A DNA stretch of 64,000 nucleotides from Taenia hydatigena (GCA_036345935.2 JADWOT020000002.1:11229402-11293401); one strand, 5' to 3'; shown: positions 13,509 to 27,849, counted from the stretch's first letter. Translations and numbers: made by a program. Notes: generated by a model from the letters alone, not told the origin.

Positions 13509-16500
13509 CAGCGCTTAACATCGAGACGCGGCATCACCTGTCCTTCATTTAATGTGGGCTCTCCACAGTTGCGTCAAAGAGCTGATATGAGGGATGCTGT
13601 TAGATCTCATGCAAATGACAGTATCTATCAGTGAAGAAGATGAATGAAATAAATGCAAGATTTTGGCGTCCTAAGTAATGCTACCATCACCGTGTGTGAT
13701 ATGACTGCGCAGGAGAGCGTGGCAATTAAGAATGCTACCTACGCACACGGATTTTCTTCAACAACCTTCTTTGTGCCACGATACCAATTTACGCAGCCTG
13801 GTCCAAGTGATCCATTTAATCGTGCCATATCAACAACTTTATAGAATAAGGCTAATTAATAAGAGCAATAGAAAAGTGGCTTAAGAATATAACATTGCTA
13901 AGATCTTAGGTTTGGGAAAACCTTGAGTCTGCAACAGGGTAGGAGGAGGAGTAGAAGGCAATTTGTAGTAGCCACACGTTGCTGCGATTTATAATGCGAA
14001 CACGTGTATGCAAATTCACTATTGTTAGGACCTGCAGCATCATCCACATCAAACAACCCAGGTCGCAAATCTTGTGGCTTGCAATGCCGATGCACAGACG
14101 TGAAACAGCCGTGAAGATCGTGAAAGTTGTCAACTTTTTGGGTGATCTATCGCAATTCCACGCAGTTAATGGAGGCTTCCTTTCTCAATAAATGCAAGGA
14201 CAATGATCGTGAAGATGCCAGTTTATCCTTATGTCACTACTCTAGACGAAGCATTCATAGCTACGATTTTGGCATTGGGCTAGTTCAATTGGAATATTTT
14301 GCGCATAGTTTGCAGACACTTGTGATGCTGATGTTGCAGCGCCTTACGTTGACATGCCCGGATAGCTTTGGCATGTCCTAGCTATTTAGTTGACAGCAGG
14401 TCTCTCTAGCAGGATTCCTCCACTTCACTTACTAATGTCAAGTCCTACCATCTGTAAGGCAAGCATCTTCCATCTCATGTGACCATTCACGGAATGCCTT
14501 GTGACGCCAACTCGCGTTGGCAATGAAAGTGGCTGACAAAAAATCATCTCTCGCACATGTTGCAATCATTCGCTTTAGCTAGTAAGACATTCACAATAAA
14601 TGTAAGTGTTAGTGGATAAAATCATTAAGAATTAGTGATGAATGGATAAAGTGAACAAAGATTTGAACAAACGAATGTGCTGTTGCAGCGAATACAATTT
14701 TCGGCTCGTCCAACGCGACCGCAAAAGCACACTGCTGATGCGAAGGGGAAGTGGATTGTACAACTGCGCTCCTCACTGACCGCCTTGCCGCCGTGTGTTT
14801 GCGATTGGCACTGCGAAACAGTTTAGTCAGACTTAAGGGCAAGTTGTTAGTCACCAAGTAAGAAAATGCTGATGATTATAGGTGATGTTAACTGAATGGC
14901 TGGGGGCTAATTCAGTTCATGGAGCATGTCAAAATTAAGCGCTACAATCATTGTTATAGAATATAACATTAGCTTGCGTGTGTGGACCAGAAAAAAAGTT
15001 GGGGCAGGTAGCTCTGTTCCCTTCTAAATCGGTGAGGTCGTCTTGGAGCGATTGAAGCAAACTAAATAGCGGATGTTCCTAGTGAGGAAAAAGATTTGTT
15101 GGCCGCCACGTTACACAATTAATTTCCTCACCGCCGCTGGGCAGCGCATTCAGGCGGCGCTCTTTTAAAGTGCAAGGCAATGCATATGTAAAGTGGTCCG
15201 CTAAAAGCCCATCCAACTTTACCCCTAGCACGTATTCCATCCTTCTCAAAAAGAAGCAAATTTGCAGCCAAATCCCACAGTTCCCTTAACTAGGGCAAAC
15301 TGGATAAAATAAGCGCCGAGGTCAACCTCGTTCATCCTTTGTTTATGCTTGGCGCGACCGCACGAGGCATGCTTCCAGACTACCCGTTACATACTTTCTA
15401 CCCATGGCTGCCTATTGGTGGGTGAGATCGTTGACGTAATCGTGCAATGATCAGAGAGATGCGTTTGCACGCTTGTGCGTTTACTCCAGCCTTGCAGAAG
15501 AATAAGTCTCAGCAAAGACGTGATCCAGCGGGCAAGTGCTAACGTGATCAGATGGCTACTAATGGAACCAGGATAAGGTGATGAGACGTTGGTTGTAAGG
15601 CACCCATCAAGCCAATTTGTCCATGTAAAAGAAAATTTTGGGAAGTAAAATGGACCTATAGAACTTGGAAGTGACATGGAACATTACTGCTGATCGCTTT
15701 GATGGGTTAAGCGTAGTCATCGCTTATGCGTGCGGTGCATCGAACTGTGTGGGCTTTCACCTCCATAACAATTCATTTTAACGACTTTTAACTTCACACA
15801 TAGCTTCTCACGAGAACATCTTTACAAGACATTGGTTTATTTATTTATTTTTGAAAAATTAAGGTGCACAAAGTTGCTTTTATTACGACATGATTTTAGA
15901 ATCATAAAACAGTAGGAACAGCAAAATACCAACATCATAGCCACTTCATGAAAGCCATTGTCACTCCGCAGATGCTCCATAGGGAATGCACAGTTCGATA
16001 ATTTGTGGCATTAATAAGTGGAAATAGAGGGCTCTACACTTTTATTCAGTAAAATTGCTTGGCGAAATCAGTCACGTCATCTCATGGTGCAAAAGACTTA
16101 AGTGTCGAGCATCTGGTTAGAATCCCTCTTCTACTTTAACCTTACACCAGCATAGTCAATGCAGGTCAGTGGCATGGAGGCTGAAGCAGAAACAAGTCGC
16201 ATGGATTTGTCAATGACTAAAACGTCACTAGCACTTATTGTTAGCGCCATGGCAATTGTGATCTGCCGCTGAAGTGTCGTGTTTTAGCAGTATTGGATCA
16301 AAGTTGAGATGCCTAACTAAAGACTGATCAGCCTACAACACCTAAGAGGAGGAATGGTTGTATTTACTTCCACAAGGCGAGGAGACGGTGAAATGAAACG
16401 CACCGCTGCAAGAGAACTTAATGATTTTCGAAGTCGGCCATAAGTAAATCGCTTACAAATGGCTTGGTCTCAGTCACCTCTATCCGGGCTCACCCACCAC

Positions 16501-19500
16501 GCAGCCATCACTAACTCGGAAGAATAACATTGAAGATCAGAACCATCGGTGTGTTTCTACCACATCCATCATTTCAAAGAAGATAGTGCAACACCAAATC
16601 GTTAGCATCTTTATTGTCCTTTCCACCTTCTTGATAATAACTTTCACAGCTGACGGGATGCGTAGAAGATGCGGTCAAAAATTGTCTCAAATCCAGTTCC
16701 GCATGTACGCAATGAGTTTAGCAAATTTATCTTCCACCCCTACATTTTATGCTTTGGAGGTGAGCAGAGTTGATAGAAATTATCCAAGTGAATCGAAGTT
16801 ACAGAGTGGAAGGTAGTTTGCTTTTTAGAGGTCAATGACCCTCACTCAGTCGCTTGATTGGCATGTGCTGACTGCTAATCATTTGAAAAGTGCATTGAAA
16901 CAAATCCCCATTACCACCTGTTCACTTTGTCACTCATCGGGGCTGTGATTTACACACTTCAAAGTTTGTTTGGATCGACAATTAAGAACACATAGACAGA
17001 AGCATAATTGTTTGATTTGGAAAACTGATCCCAGCAATGCGTCATACGAATAACTCAAAAAACTAGGATCGATTCATTTTTTAATTAGTTCGTTGGCAAG
17101 GTGATGAAGTTAATCTAGCTAAAGCAGAATTTCCGTACTCATTAGATAAAAATTCATTTATAGTTCCGGCGTATTTTTAAAAGGATAAATAAGTCAGGAA
17201 GCAAATAAAAGGGAAATTTCGCACATGACGCTGAGCCGATACGCTCGTTTTTTCTGACAGATTCAGTAGTTTTGCAGTGAACACGCTTGCGATACTTGTT
17301 AGACAAAGGCTTTACAAAATCTGAGGATGCCATAAAACACACAACCCTGCGTTATTGCCCACTGCAGCTTCAAAGGCAATTGGCTTAAATGAGCCAAGTA
17401 CGCGCTCGTTGCGTTGCGCTGATTGGGCGCAGTAGAAGCCGGCATGGTCGTAAAATTAACGGTCTGACGGAGGTTGACCAATCATTGCCTTTTGACTTGG
17501 GATCTCATCCAAATGTGTAAATACAGTTCAAAATATTCGTGCCACAAAGATGCAAAGTGAAAGGATATTCTGCTTTGCTTTACGCAGAAGTCAGCGTAAG
17601 CACACTAAGTAGCACATTAGCAAAAGTGGTCCATTCCGATAAATAGCTTTTTATAAAAGCAAAAGTGAAGGAGGGCAGGGGGCAACCATTTTTAATGCAA
17701 ACAGAACCAGAGATGTTTCAATATAGATTTTAATCACTTAAGGCAAAATACAAGTCTGTGATGCGCGATGACTTTACGAATGCCCAAAATGCTAAATTAC
17801 GTGATCGTCGATCCCAGTGGGCAACAGCTTGCACACCCCTACGCCCAAATCTGAAACCTCGAATGGTTTCATTCTTGGTGATCCTCCACAGTCTGCAAAT
17901 ATGACCTACACAGACCCACTAATATACTTGAAGAAGACAAACCATCGCTACATTGCTTGCGCTCTATAAGCAAGCAACTCAAACTCCACTACCGCCATTT
18001 CCATCTCACTTTGAGTACGGAGTTCTCTACACCGCTTGAACCCAAGCTACCATCAGACGACATATGGTGAAGGAATACGGATGAAAGAATAGACGCAGTA
18101 CTTAGACTTTATCCAAGCGCATAGGCTGCTAGAAGGTGAGTTTTGTGGGAAGAAGTCTTGCGCTGCCAAGCAACAAGATTTCTTAACTTCTTTAGACAGG
18201 ATTGACAAGATGTATTGCATCAGCAACTGTTTGGTTTTCTAAAGGGACTTGTAGGAAGCATTTTCCATCCACGATTGGAAAAAATAGAAAATGTGGGCCT
18301 TTAAAGGTAGTAGCCGAATACTTTGTGAGCTTGACCACCAAACACTGCAACGCCAAACTACTTCCCATCGCGCATCTTTATGACCCATTTAACAGAAGAA
18401 AAGGGAAAGCTGATAGAATTGAAAGTCCATTTATTTTGGTGAGCCCGTGTAGGTGGCACTTAACTGGCTACCTTTGGCAATTCTCCTAATTGATGCAGGT
18501 GTTATCAGATGTCTCGTCACTACAGTTGTTTGTTGCTGAGAGACCTTAACACTCCAACTTCCAATTTTTATGGCGTTAAGAATAGGGGAACACAAGTTGA
18601 TGCGTCCACCATTAGAATGCTGCTTCTTGAGTTGATTCTCTACCACACTCTTGCCTAATCACCGCATTGGGAGCTTGACGAGGAACTTCTGCCTCTTGAA
18701 AACCAAGATAAATGCTATCAGTACAGAAGAACGGACTCAAACCCCAACCACTACATTCGCCGAGCAGATATTTTTAACGTGAAAATGGTTAACTTGCAAA
18801 GAAGGCAGAGGAGAGTAGAAAGTGTCGATTATGAGTAAGTAATGTGTGTTCCTCATGATGGCAAGTGTTGATGGGGCTCATAATTATGTGATATGAAGCA
18901 CGGAACTCAGGTAGGGCGTTATTCTTTTGGCGAGTCAAAAACCAAAGCGATGGTGACACCGCGGACGACAAATACAAGGACTCTCTTGATTGACTGCTCT
19001 CGCATTTACAACAGCAGTGTTTAAGCCTACTACTATTTATGTCACTGCTCCTGACATCTTCCTCAAGTTCATTTATCGACAGTGCATGAAGAAAAAACGT
19101 GTGTAATTGAAATATCATTGACCACAGGTTCTCCTTCTAACTGAAAGCTCGTTGATGCATCCACTTTGCATGGCGCAGTGATCGTCATCTGACTAGGAGT
19201 CTATTTCCACCAATTGCACATTCGATTAGTGATGTGGTTCTTTCTTTTAATTCTTGATCATTCAAAGTGTTCATTAAAGGCGGTTTACCAAGTATCTGCC
19301 ATTATATGCGACGGCTTTTGAGCATGCCGTTATTATGACGCTTTTGGGGGGATCTAGGCACTATCACTAGGTTTACAGACACCGAGGTGTTGTCACCCTA
19401 CTGCCTAATGACAGTCCCCATTGCTGACCTTGTGCAAGCAAAGTCATTTATAAAAGTAGTGGTACTAGCTTAGAAAAGCGGTTAGCCCAATGTGATTCTT

Positions 19501-21558
19501 TTCTCTCCTTCCATCTGCGTGTGCATTTACCTCATTTTCTCTTACCTGTGAGGCTACTCTTTCCCAAAAAATTAAATGCTAGTGAAAAAGTTATCGGTGC
19601 CTTATTTTTCGTATACCCCAGCTCCTCTCATTGCACCTCACCCCACTCTCGAAAGCTTTAAAGCTTTCAAGCCCCCTTTGATCCACTACCGAATGCTTTA
19701 CCCATATTCTACCACATGTGTTGACGCAATCCGCGATATGCACGGACCTTCTTCTAACAGCGATCATTTAATTGAGAGCTTGCCCTAAACATCAAATTGC
19801 AGCACTTTCATGATGGCCACAAGCGCCAAACAGTCTTGCAATCCCAAGTGCGTCAATTTCGTAGTTTGGCACAATTTTGCGATGGAATGTGTAGTACACC
19901 CACTGCGGGTGTCGAGGGAGCTAGAACTTCGTAGGACCTACTACATAGGTGAGAGAGGACACAACAATGGGACGGTCACTGACCAACATGTGACTGTCTT
20001 CTAAGGATACACTCAAAATAAATGAGTGTTCCGCTGCCTTTGCCACAGATAACCCTCGAGAGTTGAATGCCTTCATTAATCGACAACTGCATTCCTACAT
20101 CTTTTACTGTACATGCTGACCACATTACCGTCGGTGGTCACTTGACATGTTCGAGCTGTGAGCGTCGTACTCGACTTATGTGCATGTGGAGATGTTGAAG
20201 AGGATATAGAGACGTCAATCAGGCGCTGCAAGTTGAGAAGGTTGAACTTGTATTGCTGCAGGTACATCGAAGTTATAATAGAACAGAGAGATGGTGAAGG
20301 ATACCGTGTCTTTGCAATGGACAGGGTTGAGGGGTAGTCATTTTTAAAAGATACGTCCATTTATCATGCTTTGGGCTCAAAGAATAAAATCATATGTCTC
20401 CATTTAGTCTTCATTTATCCTCACTTGTTGATAGGTTTTATTCATCAATGTGTGATGTTGTTGGAGGTGTTCCTCTGACACAAGCAGGCTCTCGTGAACC
20501 CTGTCACAATTATTAACGAATTCCTAACACGGAATTTGTGCATTTCGTGCAATGAGTGAAGAACGTTGAATGTCAGTGCATTTTAAGATGGTTGTATCGC
20601 AATGAAAACCGTGCCAACGTTTGCCTGATCTAAGGTCAATTGCGTGACCTCACTTTGTAGGCCGTCGCTCCAAGACCCCTCAGTACACGTGATGAAGCCT
20701 ATGCTGACCTAGTAGGGGAAGGGGAGCAACGTGACTGTTTCGGCATGACGATGGTGAGATTCACTGAGCCAACTGGAAGCGCATGAGCCACACCACGGAG
20801 TACGTTCTATGCCGAAAGCTCATTGACGTGGTGCACATACCTCCGATTTTTTCGCCTTTTTTCTTTGAGGCAGCATGCTGGTAGATGTCAAGTAATATGA
20901 CAATTGGGCAATGGCAGAGATGCACACCATTCGTAATTTGTGCCTACTACGCCAAACACACTGTGCATCCTCTTACACGTGGAATACCAAAAGCGGTGGG
21001 ACAGATCGTCTTTACCGTTGTCCAGACATAAGGAGATGGTAACATTTTTGACACATGTCGACCAGTTGATAATTCACACCCATGGGTTGAATGCCATTAA
21101 GTGAGAAGATGCAATATCTGCCCCTGAGGCAAATCAAGAAAATTCTGCTTCCACCTCTCCCAAACGGGTTGTCATATGAAACTAGAATCAAGACGAATGC
21201 TAACGCAATTAACAGGACTCCAAAATAACTCCAGCACAATGAATGCACCAATTATCGCCCCAGTCTAAACATCGCTTTGATGCTCTCGAAACTGTGGCCA
21301 AATTAGTGTCCTGTAAAATTGATATTTGTTTATTTTAAAAAGGTGTTCAAGTCACTTATGAGTAAATATAAACGACTCATCTCTATTCCTCCATTGCATC
21401 CGAATTTGGCACACCATCGTGAATGATTTTCAAATTGGACGAGCCCATAAAAAGTGAGGTCTGATTCGATTGGCTCAGGCAAATGTACTTTTGGCAGCTG
21501 TGCCAGCCTCTAAGGTCAGTCGATAGACAGGCGGGTCAGCTTTGAGTAAGTTCAAGGC
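13509..21558. other. Long stretch without a supportable gene
   Basis: Frames reach 95-109 codons (15387-15677 minus, 18202-18489 plus, 18789-19118 minus, 20076-20360 minus). None shows a domain I recognise, and none has both splice-like borders and convincing composition. The minus frame at 21012-21251 begins with a hydrophobic run, LLIALAFVLILVS, that could be a membrane segment, but nothing else supports it. Confidence 0.45.
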
Positions 21559-23210
21559 ATGGATTCTGGGAGGTTTAATGTAGTAAAGTTTATATTTCGT
21601 GGTTCCTACATATTTGTCTATGAGGTGGTCTACACAAGTAGATGTGTCGAAATCGCGATGACCATGACCTGCGCATTGAAAAGGTTCTATCTGCGAAACA
21701 GCTCTGCTGTTCGGTGTGCTCTTCGAGAGCACCACATTCTGGTGAGACTTGCCAGACAGGAGTGGTAGTCACCATTTTAGCTACTCTGATTGAAAGCTGT
21801 CGAATCCGTCGGGCTCCCGCCTTTGTGCGGCGCAAAGGAAGTGGATTCGACCTGCGGGATCTCGTCTCAAATGTTGGCTACCTCGGTGAGAATGACTCGC
21901 GATTTTACGTTTGTGAGATTATTTGTGGTCTGGAGTACCTTCACGCCATGCGCATCGTCCAATTAGACGTCAAACCCAATAACGTGCTTATTGCTGATTC
22001 AGGCCACATTTTTATTACGGACTTCGATCATTCACACGAAGTGTCTCAAGAGATGGGACCTCCCAAAAAGACGGACTTCACCGGAGCACCCTTCTTTATG
22101 ACGCCTGAGGTAAAGAATAAGTTGGCAATCACGACAAATGTAGATGTGTGGAGTCTGGCTGCACACACGTGGGTTCATGAAGGGTAGTTCGCCAAATGTG
22201 TCCGCACCTCTAAGCAAATTCTTCAAAGTCTGTCCCACACAAAGTCATAAGGAGCGTTTGAACATTGATGGTGTGAAGTGTCTTGATTTCTTCAAAGGCA
22301 TTAACTGGAAGAAAGTGGTGGCTTGCAAGTTAAGACTGCCTTACCATCCCTCCGAGTTTGAAGTGTCTGCAGCTAAGAAAAAATACAACGTCAACCCCTT
22401 CGATCCTTTTCTGGCCGCTGCTGCTTACGATGCACACATGCCACTGGTAGAGGGACGTCTTCGAGGCATTCATGACAGGCATGGTGTGCGCCGGTTGATG
22501 GAAATGTCACCGAAATACCAGGATCTGGCACAGGCTAAACTGACAGGTGAGAGGATTGATGAGCTCCTCGCCAACTTCAATTTCATCAATTTCCACCTCC
22601 TGCATTCATACTGCGGATGTCACCACTGACAAACCGGTTCAGACTTCAATTTTTGCTCATTCACTTGCGATTTGCGGTCCAAGTGGTGTCAATTGCACTT
22701 CTTTCTTGTGTGCATATATGGGTTCCTCATCTGGTCAAAACGCGCGCATTTCTTTGACTATAATTTTCTACTTACAAATCCACAGGGATTGTCTGAAGGA
22801 AGTCATGGCATCAATTTGTGTAGGCCAAATCCTCCTAGCTTGGAATACTAGATTTTTCTGACGGTGAGGCATCTGTAACACAGCCAAATGTTTGTGACAT
22901 GGAGAGAAGCGTTCCATCGATAGACTAGTGGGGCAGCAGCCTCGGTGAAATCTTTGGAACTACTAAGAGCTCTAAATCACAAAGGAAGCTTCAACAAAAA
23001 GTAATACCATTAGACCAAGTCCGTTCAGAAGAAGATGGTAATACATTGTCGAAGCACGAGCAGCAATTTAAGGCGCCGTTAAAGTGGTTCGAAAATAAGC
23101 TTGCTGCTGGAATAGACCAAAAGCAGGATGATAAAGACGAGGATGTGGGGAAATATATAGAGCTGGCAAAGCGAGTTATTCGCTTTCTCATTGAAGAGTC
23201 TGCAGACTGA
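21559..23210 (+). pseudogene. Broken AGC-type serine/threonine protein kinase
   Basis: Kinase pieces lie in order over three frames. Frame one (21559-21768) begins with ATG and gives a degraded glycine loop (FIFRGSYIFV), the ATP-binding lysine in CALKRF and a helix-C-like REHHIL. The frame is then broken by TAG (21766-21768) and a one-base shift. Frame three, to 22187, gives LEYLH, the catalytic-loop equivalent LDVKPNN, TDFDHS where DFG is usual, a TPEV motif and VDVWSLA. A stop, frame change and missing stretch follow. Frame one resumes (to 22629) with an AGC-style tail: FFKGINWKKVV, LPYHPSEF and a hydrophobic-motif-like LANFNF with Asn at the usual Ser/Thr site. A charged C-terminal part in another frame ends at 23210 (EESAD) and has an inner TAG at 22926-22928. 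An intron-like segment remains, so this looks like a decayed gene copy rather than a reverse-transcribed one. Family inference is firm; the subfamily is unknown. Confidence 0.85.
22686..22785 (+). other. Probable retained intron in the kinase pseudogene
   Basis: About 100 bases starting GTGTCAATTG and ending in a pyrimidine-rich stretch and CACAG separate the kinase tail (CGPSG) from further coding-like sequence (GLSEGSHGINL, NPPSLEY). Exact borders are uncertain because the downstream frame needs a one-base adjustment, which fits a decayed locus. Confidence 0.5.
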
Positions 23211-25599
23211 TCTCAACTGTCTTTCATGAAGTAGCTTTGATATTAGCACTTACTGCTCTATCTATTTTGTTGTCTCCATAGCATACTTTGATGGCGGCTA
23301 TTTTGTAGACCTTGGTTTTTTAAAAAATAAATAATTAATTTGATGCCAATCAAAAGATTTTTTATGGGACCTATGCATGAAGTTGAAAGTTGCTAAAATA
23401 AATTGTTTTGAAGGCGCACCAAGTCCAGCGTTAATATTCTATGCAGAAACAATTTACCTTAAACTCATTTTCGAGCTGCAGAACACAATGAAAATGGCCT
23501 GTGGTTGGGTCATAGGCGCTTACAGCAGATGTTGCCATCCTGCTAGTGTTAAAGGTCAGTTAGTTATTTTTGATGAAAGTATGGTCGACAAATTTGGTTG
23601 CAACTGATTTTTATTTGAAACCTAGCTGAGCTTAAACCTTCAAAGGTTTCAGGTCGGGTGTAGGACATAGTTCAGCGCCACACGCATATCTTGCTTTAGG
23701 TGACCAGATTGTTGCCAATCAAAGGTCTATTGATTGACACGCTTATAGTTATGCTATCAAATTTGAAATACTTGTCCATGGAAGACAAATGTGAGCATGC
23801 ACGCAAGAAGGAATGTGGATGTTGTGCCGTCCTGTCAGAGACATGGGAGTTCACTCAATTCAGCATCGTCATTTTCCTTCCTCTACATCTTCCTCTTTCA
23901 GCAGAGCAATGTGCTGCCTCGCTTCCACCGTTTTAGAGGTGAGAGTCCACACAAGTCGATGTATCACATACAGAAGCGATGACGACGCTAAACCCATCGA
24001 AACGGTCAGTCATAATGTGTGTTAGAGTTTGGTCTACGTTCTATGTCACTTTCAAAGTCAACGGGTCAGTTCACTTTCAAAAATCTCCTTTTACAGTACT
24101 TCGAAATCAATGCCTCAAACGTCCTGAGTTATTCTTATTTACATGTGGACACGGATCTCATTGCCAACACGCCACTCAACGCTGCTTCGACTGACTTCGC
24201 TTTTGCCCAAAACACTCATTAATTGGTGCTATCTGAACTGGGCCATAGCAAATGAAGCTGCAAGGGAGAGCGATAGCGAAAGATCGAGAAAAAAACAGAA
24301 AATTCCTGTCGGGAGGAAAAAACACCACAGTCTTTCATCGTTTCATGCCCACCTTCTCGGAGGGATATGACGAACTTAGACATCGAGTATCGAACATGTT
24401 TTACCTGGCCCCAATCACCACTCCTTTTCTCAACTGATCCATTGTTCAACTGCAAAAGTTCGAGCATGAAACGCTTTCCATTTAAGTCCATGAGACCTTT
24501 AAAACCGAAAGCTAGTGTCAACACATAGGATCTGAGGTCACATGGAATTGTAACTGGAGTACAGAAGTGGTCTCAATTAGTAACCATCATCCAGCATTGC
24601 GTAATCGCTTTCCCGGAGTTAATCAAAACCAGATTAAATAGACATTCAAAAGCCTGCTTTAACGGATTGCACTATCTTTGCGTAAAGCACACGCTGCCCT
24701 AGGTCAGCGGTCTTTGGAGGAGTGAAGGACACAACCGATGGCCGATGCACGCCTATTCCCTACTCATCACTGTTATCAAGCTGGACAAAACTCGGGCCCT
24801 GGTAAAATTATTAAGAGGGAGCAGTGACGTGTTATTTTGATAACGTTTTTTGATGCGTGTAAGTGCTAATGGCTGGCGTGACTAATTTGTGAATGTTTTT
24901 GTTTTAGTCACCAACCGCTATGTGATAACTGACTGAAAGATGTGCGACGAGGTCGCTAAACCATGTTGGTAAGCTCTGACCCAATCCATACGACAAAATA
25001 CATTTCATCTTTGCTTTATGCCACTCTTGTCGTCAGTGTCGCGAAACAGTGCAGTAGTAATGATGTCTGCAAAGTGCATTGTAAACCACTAGCTGCCTTA
25101 TCAAAAAATAGAAGAGAAGGAATGGCAAATAAACGCATTCTAATTCACACTAATTTGATGGAGTAGGACCCAAAAAACGCTTTCATCACTTTCGCTGCAA
25201 CACTGGTGCTTGGCGTATCATCTGAGCAACAAATGAGGCAAATGTGCAAATAAGTAGCATAAGCACTAATGTTCTGGCTCCATAAATTCTTTAAATCTTT
25301 CCATTCACCTAAGGTGCGTCCTTTTAAAGGTCAAAGGTAGAAATCAACTTAAGCTTATCAGAAAGTGAAGCACGTACTTATAACTAGGAATGAAAGATGA
25401 AAACAGCAAATGTGAAAGGCCTTGCTATGATGATGAAAGCAATGCAGGTCGAATTTCGGGCCATCAGGGTTCAGTAGTTATAGGAAATGCATCAACGAGT
25501 AGCTTATGCACTGGTTTTTAGGCTCTATGACTTGACTTTTAAGCTGTCAATTTGTCGCATACACTTCGTTTTAGACGCTCAAGGTAAAGACTAACTCAA
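23211..25599. other. Non-coding stretch, nothing recognised
   Basis: Several overlapping plus frames of 60-80 codons (23700-24437) and a 101-codon minus frame (24219-24524) occur. None resembles a known protein, and their mutual overlap argues against coding. Confidence 0.4.
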
Positions 25600-25835
25600 G
25601 GATATCAAAATACGGCTCACTTTTGCCAAAATCGGCATTTTGTGTAGCGATGAAACCAATTTACCAACGGGGTGGAAAGCGGTTATCGCTGATGACTTCG
25701 AGAACGATGAGCGATTTAACTAACGTAAAGACTTTTTGCACTTAACAAAATACGCAATCGGCATTTGGCATGTGCCTTGAACATTGCAAACATCATGCGC
25801 ATTTTGATCTCATATATACGTAATGTGCCGCATCT
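25600..25835 (+). repeat. Dispersed repeat R3, copy at 25.6 kb (partial)
   Basis: It aligns with 39362-39612 (plus) and 51775-52020 (minus). Shared features include AATACGG, GCCAAAAT, a GCGGTTATCGCTGATGAC/GCAGTTACCGCTGATAAC core, GATGAGCGATTTAA and CTTAACAAAATA. It lacks the left part present in the other two copies. Confidence 0.75.
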
Positions 25836-27200
25836 AACAGACAGGACAAAAAGATTAGGTTTTGTAAACATTTTTAGGATGAATTTTGTCACCACATCTA
25901 GTAAATTTTCTATTTCTATGTCATTCGATTTTTGTTGTCAAACAAAGTGCGACAACAACGTCTTTTTTCCATTCAGGTATAGCTTATATTAATTATCGTT
26001 TGACAATGCCATATCGCATGCTAGGCGCTTCTTTGCTCGAATCTGTGCCTTTAAAATGATACGGCAAGTAAAATTAATCTTGGCTACATCAAAACCGTAT
26101 ATAGCCTACGCATTTTAAAGTGGTAATTCGCAAATAGAAAACGTGCAACAGGTCAAAACACAAGAGGAGACAACACGATGTTTCCACCAACAGCAGCTCA
26201 ACAAACATGTAGAACACAATGTGTGCACTAAACGTTAGACTACATAGCATCCCCTCTAGTGTGCTCTGAAGAGGGCACCGAAACCATCAAGTAATTAGGC
26301 ATCGAACGTGCAAAGCATCAGCGGCAGTTATGAATGTAAATGCAAGCCGAAACACGAATTCAGTGCTATCATCATGCATCATACATTATACTCGTACTTC
26401 AATAACCGTTATTCACATTTCCAAGGTCACCGTAGCTACTCTAAACTGATGGTTTTGCTCGGCGATGTCAACCATATTAAGTCTTCACTAATTACATTAT
26501 GCCGACCTGTCATTAATTAGGCTGGTCTTGCGTGAACAGAAAACCACAACTATTAAACAAACACAGCACCGCAACAGAAACACCAAAGTGTGGATAGCTA
26601 CTGCAGAAACTAAGGAAACCGTGTCACAAGCGATCGATTAAATCTCAAACTATTCAAGAAGAAATGTTGAACTTTGACTCGGTTAACCGATAATCAACAA
26701 CCACCTATTCAACGTATCTACCTGGGCTTAAAAAGCGGGTCATCACAGTCAGCTATGACACAAGTTAGAAATTAAAGGAAGGTTAACTTATCAAACTGCA
26801 TTTTCCGGTTTTTAAGGAAAATACAATCCCAAACCTTAGTAACGGCCATCGCAGGCACCTCCTGTTCATTCCGTAAGCAAAGACAGCCATTCACGATACT
26901 CCGAATCCACCAATTAGTTTGAGTCGAAAAATCGGGTGTTTTTAGTGCTGATGAAATGCTGTGAGCGCCAGAAGAATGACCGCAATCATCGCCAAGAATG
27001 GGCAAAATTTTGCACGGTGCTCTGCAAGGTAATCGTCAACCTGCACAAAACAAGCGTCGGGAAGATGAAAAGAAATAAATGGATTGATGAATGGCTCTCG
27101 TGCTGCATCATCATTCCATATGCAAAGTTTAAAACATTGAACGTAAAATGTGGCGAAAAAATGCCATTTGCATTTGCGATTCCATGCCTTTGATTTTCAC
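25836..27200. other. Non-coding stretch, nothing recognised
   Basis: Short frames only. I see no element or RNA gene. Confidence 0.4.
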
Positions 27201-27437
27201 CGGACGAGCTGTCGGAGATAATCAAAAGATTTGTCGAATTTCGCCGGGCATTAGATGTCCAATCATTATCTGATAAAGCATCCAGTGTATAGAGCGACGG
27301 ATCCACAGTGGACTTGAAGCTTTCGATCGCCCGTTTGTCAAGATTACGGCAGCAGATATTTGGTGGCTTAATGAACAATCTTGCAGAGGAGGAACTGTTC
27401 TCCAAAGCGTCATTTTTACGAGGGAAATCGTCTGGGT
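27201..27437 (-). CDS. Candidate internal exon, function unknown
   Basis: It lies within a 175-codon open frame on the minus strand (27513-26986), one of the two longest in the window. A CCTAG|ACCC acceptor-like border and a TCCG|GTGAAA donor-like border enclose 237 bases, entering and leaving in phase 1. The encoded stretch is hydrophilic and Ser/Asn/Asp-rich (KSTVDPSLYTLDAL, LLIISDSSSG), with no domain I recognise. Outside these borders the frame turns hydrophobic and less protein-like. A chance open frame of this length is possible. Confidence 0.3.
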
Positions 27438-27849
27438 CTAGGCATCGCCAACAGAGCGATATTCCTGCCATGCTAATTCTGTTCCACGTTGTTAATAATT
27501 CACTAAAATGCACTGAGCAGCCACGTCTATGATTCTTGGAAAAATATAGGAAAACTTAATGGCGAACGGAGGGCTACATTTACTTATAAAGTCACCCAAT
27601 TAACTCAAAGAAAGGTGTGCATAAACACTGGCCAAATGCAACAATAGAGTTAAACTTTTAAAATAACCAACGAAGAATATCTAACAGCAAATGTAGAACC
27701 TTAAAATCGTTGCAATGGCGGTATCCGCCATGTGGAACACAATCACAGGAAGTACAAAATCATCATCAACCAAACTGAATTTAAGTTATTGTATTCTCTG
27801 TAACTTTGTCCTTTCACGGCAAGCCAACACAGACTCTTATTTTGTTGTT
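27438..27849. other. Non-coding flank of the LTR cluster
   Basis: No gene is seen. GTAAT at 27850-27854 is the outer flank of the neighbouring solo LTR and matches GTAGT at 28042-28046 in four of five bases. Confidence 0.5.

Noticed and set aside
13371..13634. 87-codon plus frame across the N run
   Set aside because: It spans an assembly gap of unknown size.
18789..19118. 109-codon minus frame as a gene
   Set aside because: No motif and no splice pair; the length is within chance for this composition.
21642..22187. 181-codon frame as an intact small kinase
   Set aside because: Its first 40 codons are out of frame with the true N-lobe, and it stops in mid C-lobe. The other kinase parts lie in different frames.
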